A DNA stretch of 64,000 bases from assembly GCA_030737875.1 (NCBI GenBank), contig CM060920.1, forward strand, positions 477,120,861 through 477,184,860, given 5' to 3'. The DNA is from Allium sativum. Taxonomy: Eukaryota; Streptophyta; Magnoliopsida; Asparagales; Amaryllidaceae. The notes under the pieces are model-generated. The model saw only the letters and a program-made list of their open reading frames with translations, was not told where the DNA came from and made no database searches. The position numbers and the translations under genes are program-made. Shown here in pieces: positions 57,996-64,000 of this stretch; within the stretch, counting starts at the first letter, position 1; every line of letters starts with the position of its first letter.

Positions 57996-59307
57996 CACAC
58001 CCACGACTTCAGGTCCTACGCTGCAACATAGTTCATTATGAGCTACTTGTTATCTACCCAGTATAATTGCAAACGTTTTCACATTTACCTTTGAATGTTA
58101 ATTACCTTTTTACCGACTATCCACATAATTTGCAAGTTTAATTTTTACTATATTAAGAGTTGAAAAGCTTACAACGTGTTCAAAATTAATTTCAGATTGC
58201 AAGTATTTCTTTTTATCCCCACTTTCTATTCTCAGAAACTTGGCTATCACAAGCCAATCAGTTAACACATTGGCTCCATTCTTCTAATCTACAACAAAGT
58301 TTCGCCAAAGGGATATTGTATGCGCAAAGATCACTTATCACTAGCACTGTGAGGGCAACAATTCGAATGCCCAATGGCTGAATTGATCAACCTAAAAATC
58401 ATTGATGAATTTAGATTAAGTTTTCAACTCTGGATAGCGAGTCATGTTACTTCACTGATTCCATTGCACAATCCACTTATTACACTTTTCTGCATCAATT
58501 GATTTTTTTTTATACTATTTCTCTTTATTTTCCTTTCATAATTTACCTGTGTCGATATAAAGTCAGTTAAAAACAAGTTACCTCTTTTTACCAGCACTTT
58601 CAACTTTTACAGAAACATCACTACCATTAGGGACAATTTTTTTTTTCATTTGGAACCTGTGATGCTACATCTTACGTAATTTTTTCGGATATTTTCCTTT
58701 AATACGAATACTGCCAACTGACTGATCCTTGAACAGATTAATATTGCCACCTATTCTTAATAAAATTATTGTGGTTCAGTTATTACCTATAGATATTTTT
58801 CCATTACTTATTGTAGGAAACTTGCAGACAAAAATTGATCAAGTTTTTAATATATCGGTTATTATCGATGTCTACAATTAAATAGGTCAATATTGCTTCA
58901 TGCATATATGAAATTTAATACTATTAGGATCCTTTAATATTGTTAGAATAGACATATTTAGCTTTATAAAATGAGTCCGTGTGGTTTCTACCAAGTGAAT
59001 TAAGCTATTATTTCATTTTAAACCTTAAGAAATGTGGAACCATATTTAGTTGTATCCCAAATTATGCAGGTTAACAATAAATTCAAGCTTCTATTTAGTA
59101 TATTCTTAATTATTTAAATATTGTAAATCAAATGATGTTTGGGTGTAATATTTTGATATGACATATTCCAGTTATTCGGTTTATACGATCAACACTAACA
59201 CTCCCTTAACTACGCTATCAAATTTAAAATTCATTTATTACTATCCGTAAGATTAATACCTACTAATTTTTTTTGTGAACAATAAGCAAAATCAATGTCT
59301 ACTAAAG
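57996..59307. other. AT-rich DNA, no gene recognised
   Basis: No frames of note and no recognisable repeats up to the start of element G. Confidence 0.45.
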
Positions 59308-60917
59308 TGTAACGACCCAGAAAATCTGAACCAATTTAAAAATTTTAAATTGGCTAAAATAATGGATTTTAAATATTTAAAATAAATATTTTAAATAATG
59401 GCAATGAAAAGTGAGTTTGAATCGACAATTGAAAACGAATATAATTAATTCTAATTATAAACAAGGCTTGAAAAGGCGCTGCAGTTTCAAAAATTGAATT
59501 CAAACTTTGTCGGACTGTACCGGGTGCAAAACAAAACGGATTTTAGTGAAACCAAAAATATTTAAATCTGTTAGTGAATACCTTTCTAACGAATCTGAAA
59601 AATCGAATTTTCATAGCGGAAAGCAAAAGTTATGGCCGAATGAATTTTCAGGAGGGTCGCTATGAAATTTATATAACCCGTGAAATTGGCCATTTTGCAT
59701 ACGACCTCGGAATTCGACGAAACCATTTTTGTTGGATCCCGGATGTGAAGTTATTGCTAGGTTTCAAATTTCATAATTTTTGAAGCTAATATGTGAGCGT
59801 GGCAAAAGAAAACGTGTTTTGGCCAATTATAGTTGAATTGGATCGACCAAAAATGGACCTTTTTGCAAACAGTCTCAGAATTCGACGAAACTAGTTTGTT
59901 GGGACCGTATCGTCAAAACATAGCTAGATTTATTTTTCTGGAATTTTTCGAATCAGTTTGTGGCCCTGGCAAATTGAAATGTACGTTCAAATCGAATATT
60001 GAATGTTATATATTTTAAATTTGAAGGAAAACTGACTGAAACATTCGAATGGGCCTTCGAAACATATCCCATTGTGTTCGGAATGGGGGTAAAACGCTAG
60101 GGACGACAGTCGTTGGGTTTAGATTGGTGGTCGCGTCAGAAAACCCCTTTAAAACTTCCCCGACCAATCAGAATTTTTATAAAAAAAAAAAAATTCCTTT
60201 TCTCTCTCCCCGATCGAAGGCGGAAAACATTCATAACCTTCCCGTCCATTTTCTGATCAATCCACTCAATAATTTCAAGAGCTCCAGTTGAAGATTTTGT
60301 AGAGCTAGGAGAGATCTTCAAATCCATATAAGGTTTGTATTTTTTTCATTGCGTGGTTTGGGAGAACGGACGTCGAGAAGTTGGCGCGTTCAAGCCGCCG
60401 CCACCTCAGGCGATCGAACGCCACCGCACCCCCCTGCGCCGAAAGCTCTCTCCTTCCCCTTCGACACTGCGTAGGCCGATCGAGCTATCGATTCACGGAT
60501 TTCACGAAATCGCGTGACCTAGTTTTGAACATTTCAGAAAGGTATACGGCTTGTTTTATTTTCAGCTGTTTTAACACCTTTAAACCGTTGCAAACTTTGA
60601 AAAATCATATCTTTTTGCTGTGTTAACGAAATTCGATGAAACAGGAAACATCGTGACCGTGTGGACGCCTTCTACATTTTAGAAGAGACCACATATTTTT
60701 CTGAGCCTTCTGCTATTTTTGGTGCAGTGGAACCCAATGTGAGATTTCTAATTTATAAACAATATGGAAAACGACGATGTATAAATTATATAGTCGATGT
60801 ATGAGTTATATAAGCATTGTACACCTCTTGTATAAGCGTTGTATATGTTGTACGTTCGATGTATAAGTTATATATGCGTTGTAAAAATTAAAAATGTGTT
60901 GAAATAGAAGTGAATTG

Positions 60918-60918
<1 letters not shown>

Positions 60919-60986
<68 letters not shown>
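60919..60986. repeat. (TA)34 microsatellite
   Basis: An uninterrupted 68-bp TA run inside element G, right before CGCCCCTCGTCC. It creates an artificial Ile-Tyr frame on the minus strand. Confidence 0.97.
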
Positions 60987-60987
<1 letters not shown>

Positions 60988-61968
60988 GCCCCTCGTCCAC
61001 AAACCATGGACGATATTTATTGATTGTGATTGGTGTGAAAATTGATTGATAGCGAATGGTTGTTTGGGATTGTTTGTGGTTGATATTGATTGATTGTGGT
61101 TGAAAAATACCCGTTTGTGTTTAAAAAATATTTGGTTGAAACCACATAGGATTAGTTTGTGGAAACGAAATAAATATATACATGCCGCCTGCGTGCGAAC
61201 TAGATGCATGATCCCCATTGTCAAAAACCGCGAGGTTTTAAGGTAGAGCGAGGAGCCGTACTAGGGACGGTCCCGGTTTTAACTATACTGCCGTTATGCT
61301 GCCGAAATTTTGAATAATATTCATGTGTTTGAATTATTTTCATTTGCTGAAACTATATTTATTCATTGAATAGAAAACCTTCATGTGTTGAATCGATATT
61401 CATTCGTTGATTAGAAATTCATGTGTTAAATGGTATTCGTGTTTTAAATATAAAAATCACATTTTTATCTATATATAGAAACTATAGAAAACCTTCATGT
61501 GTTGAATCAATATTCATTCGTTGAATTGAAATTCATGTGTTGAATGGTATTCATATTTTGAAAGAAATTGTTTTATAATAAAAATCCCAATTTTAACATC
61601 AATATGAAATATATAAAATAATCCTGTTTTGAAGCAAATTGTCTTACAATAAAAATCCTATTTTTATTACTTATATAAACTATATAAAATTATAGTGTTT
61701 TGAAATGAATTGTTTTACAATAAAAATCACATTTTTATTATATACATGAATTGTTGAAATGTGAAGTGTTAAAAATAGTCACTCGTTCAAATAAATATAT
61801 ACGAGTTGAAATATTCATTAATTAGCTAATGATATGATTTTTGCCTATACATGCAACATTAGAATGAATGGTGTTTTTAAACCAAATGGAATCAAATATG
61901 AAGTTGAATAGAAAATGATAAGTGATAAGAACTATATATATATATGTACATGCATATTTATTGAACAG

Positions 61969-62018
61969 GTTATAGCAAAGGGGCTAGAGAAGAATAAAAT
62001 TTTGTGCCCGACAAACAG
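61969..62018 (+). other. Exon-like module in element G
   Basis: A 50-nt segment between TTGAACAG and GTACAC with GAATAAAATTTTGTGCCCGAC, matching F's interior module (38655-38706). The flanks are also alike for about 180 bp downstream (ATGAGCCTGTTGGCTAGC, CGTACAAAGGAGGTTATGG). Confidence 0.5.
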
Positions 62019-64000
62019 GTACACATTTACTGTTTTGTTTGGGTGATGATTTTATGAGCCTGTTGGCTAGCCGCTTGGCTTTTTCTTTTTCTTTTCGACA
62101 TGAGACGCCCGTGTGGCTATTTGGGAATTTTCCCAGCCCCTCCCGTACAAAGGAGGTTATGGTGAAATTTTCCAAAATTTAAAGGCGTTAGTGAAATATT
62201 TGAAGTGAAAACGATATTGAAATTTTTGAATGAACTATATTTATATAAATATATAAATATAAATAAAATTAAAACAAAACGTGGCCGTGCAGTTCGTGTT
62301 TTGAAACCGTGATTTCAAACAACTAGTGCGGGAAATCCGACCATTGGATTTTCCCGAAACCGCAACCGTTGGGTACGCTTTGGAAAAATCTTTCCAACAG
62401 CACCCACTTTGTAAAGATCCAACGGTTGGATTGTCTGGAATGTTTAATTCAAATCTGAAGAAAAACAGCGCCAGAAACGATTATTTTTTTATATATATAT
62501 AAATATAATTATATTTAATCGAATAACGACGCTGTAGCTCGTATTTTGAAATCGAAACTTCAAATGATTGTACCGGGAGATCCGACCGTCGGATTTTCCC
62601 GAAACTGGAACCATTGGACTCGTTTTGAAAAGACCTTTCTAATGATGTAAATTTTGTGAAGATCCAACGGTTAGATTTTCAGATATGTGTAAATCAAATC
62701 TGAAGAAAAACAGCGCCACGGCCGCGTTATGGCCCGAAGCGTCGTTTTGAATAAATTGACTAGTTTAAAATAAATAAAAATAGCGATAAATCGTTATAAA
62801 ATATCATAAACGATATGGAATGGAAGTAAACTGAATTTGCTCGATTTATTTGGTATTTGATGGTTGAATGTGTTTGGTGTGAAAATTACATTCAAGAACA
62901 AAATTGGTGTTGTCGAATGAATTAACCATTGAAATAAATTGATTTGAAATTCTTATACGTGAATTATTTGAAAGGGACGAGTTAATTCTCATTTCGAATA
63001 ATTGACCGACGATTGAAATTCGAAGATGAAGACGGTGGTCGAAGAGCGGAGATTTTCACCTCGTTTGGATGGTGACCGAGGTCCTGATTGGGAGGCATCC
63101 TGAAATATGGATAATGAGTGGTGATCGTCCAGACGTACGTGGTGATCGATGGGTTTGCGAGGTATTTAGTGCCTCCGGTTTCGTTCAGACCCAGAACGGA
63201 CTTGTAAATGGACTGTGTGTCTGACATTGGATTTTATTCTGTGTTGATTGATCTCTATTAAATATACATCTGTTTGGCGGCGGAGAATTTATTCTTTTGC
63301 TTAACGCCCTTCTCTGAAACGCACGAGCTCAGAGGTTGTATATCTATGGACATCAGTCGCATGGCATGAATTGCCTGTGTGGCATGCTAAGATGCAGTGA
63401 TCAGGGCTTCTGTTGAAAAACAAAGTCTTGTGGTGATGATCAAAGCACCGCCTGTGTGGCGTAGCTTTGTGTATAACGTGAATTCGCGAGCCTCACACCC
63501 CGGTATGAACCAGAAACGGGAGAAGGACCTCGGGGAGGGCATGCGTTTCTTTCTAGCTAGGGTGGTGTCAGTGACCTACCAGCCCTGACATTTATATACT
63601 TTTCACCTATGTGGTTGTTGCAGTTGCGAGGCGCCTCGGTTTGATCGGACGATCCGGGTCCAATGGAGTCATTCGTTGGCTCGTTTACGCCCCAAAGGGC
63701 GGGGAGACGTAGTGTTCAGGCATAATAATCCACATCGGTGGACCGGCCCTGACGATCCAAGGGGCAGTTGCGGCTGTTCCTGAGGGGCGGGCTAGAGCGT
63801 CTCGAATTCGGTAAGGACTATCTTTTGCCTTGGTTCAGGACAGAAATCCAATTTCCAAATACGACATCGTGCGGTTTTGATTGTATACCTATATATGGCG
63901 ACATAGTGGTATGGGGCATTAATGCCGTCTATGATTGATAGTTATGATTTGAAATTGTTTTCAAAACATATAAACACTAGCAATAATATCAAATGCCTTT

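Larger units (their letters stand above)
59308..64000 (+). mobile_element. Element G: giant LTR related to F, runs off the window
   Basis: Starts TGTAACGACCCAGAAAATC and follows F's LTR in order: a conserved head with TGTGAGCGTGGC and AAAGAAAACGTGTTTTG (59793-59822), a TATA-like TTTATAAAAA near 60175, a leader with a GC-rich part (60350-60520), GTCCACAAACCATGGACG (60995-61012), TCCGACCxTxGGATTTTCCC blocks (62337, 62581) and a long block shared with F (63020-63900: GTGCCTCCGGTTTCGTTCAG, TTGCCTGTGTGGCATGCT). No LTR end is reached by 64000. Unlike F it carries the exon-like module (61969-62018) inside the LTR-like sequence. It is diverged from F and so a separate family member or subfamily. Confidence 0.75.

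Noticed and set aside
60806..61224. Frames rich in Ile-Tyr repeats
   Set aside because: Translation of the (TA)34 microsatellite, not a protein.

Overview
The window is nuclear DNA of a flowering plant, most likely a eudicot with a large, repeat-rich genome. It is about 64% or more AT between elements and is built almost entirely of nested LTR retrotransposons and DNA-transposon remains. It holds fragments of a cytosolic-type glutamine synthetase gene with plant exon boundaries, plus one plausible small host gene. No rRNA, tRNA, CRISPR or bacterial-type features were seen.

Layout. Positions 1-17462 are a non-autonomous LTR element (here B) with 4.86-kb LTRs and an internal region of only about 590 bp. 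Its 5' LTR is cut by a young, nearly intact Ty3/gypsy chromovirus (element A, 1628-11594, minus strand) with 2.62-kb LTRs, a CATAA target duplication and a gag-pol frame broken by a single stop codon. B sits in an LTR-like stretch (C, 17463-20681) full of short tandem duplications. C abuts a glutamine synthetase pseudogene (exon pieces at 20829-20943 and 27101-27418). That pseudogene is split by a Copia-derived minus-strand element (D, 20944-27100, AAGTC target duplication). D carries a broken gag and a second, non-pol ORF, and has itself received a small poly(A) retroposon.

Positions 28010-31530 hold a CACTA-like subterminal repeat array, a tRNA-derived SINE head and the left half of an old chromovirus-type LTR (E). 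E is split by element F (31531-45416, GTTTG target duplication), which has exceptionally long LTRs (6.4 kb each) around a 1.07-kb non-coding interior. The likely continuation of E lies at 45422-46400. A compact gene at 48378-48953 (minus strand) encodes a 191-residue predicted secreted protein with three repeats of about 40 residues and a His/Pro-rich tail. Positions 49760-54010 are a degenerate CACTA (En/Spm) transposon on the minus strand with TNP2 and Ptta-type remnants, itself interrupted. A 219-bp hAT-type MITE with an 8-bp target duplication is at 57769-57987. From 59308 to the end lies the start of another giant LTR (G) related to F.

How the parts relate. A, B, E, F and G share chromovirus-like signatures: LTR starts of the TGTAACxxCCC type, initiator-Met-tRNA primer sites where visible, and in A, B and F a frame-end motif of the GGGGACGAAA/GAGGACGAAA type just before the polypurine tract. 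B and F look like internal-deletion derivatives that must borrow proteins from an autonomous relative. Several LTRs share one layout: a TATA box, a short leader and a GTGAG splice-donor-like site. F also carries an array of six predicted stem-loops in each LTR. The best leads for novelty are the repeat-containing secreted protein gene, the giant-LTR family F/G with its stem-loop array and exon-like module, and the D element with its second ORF. All identities rest on reading the sequence by eye; no database or alignment program was used.
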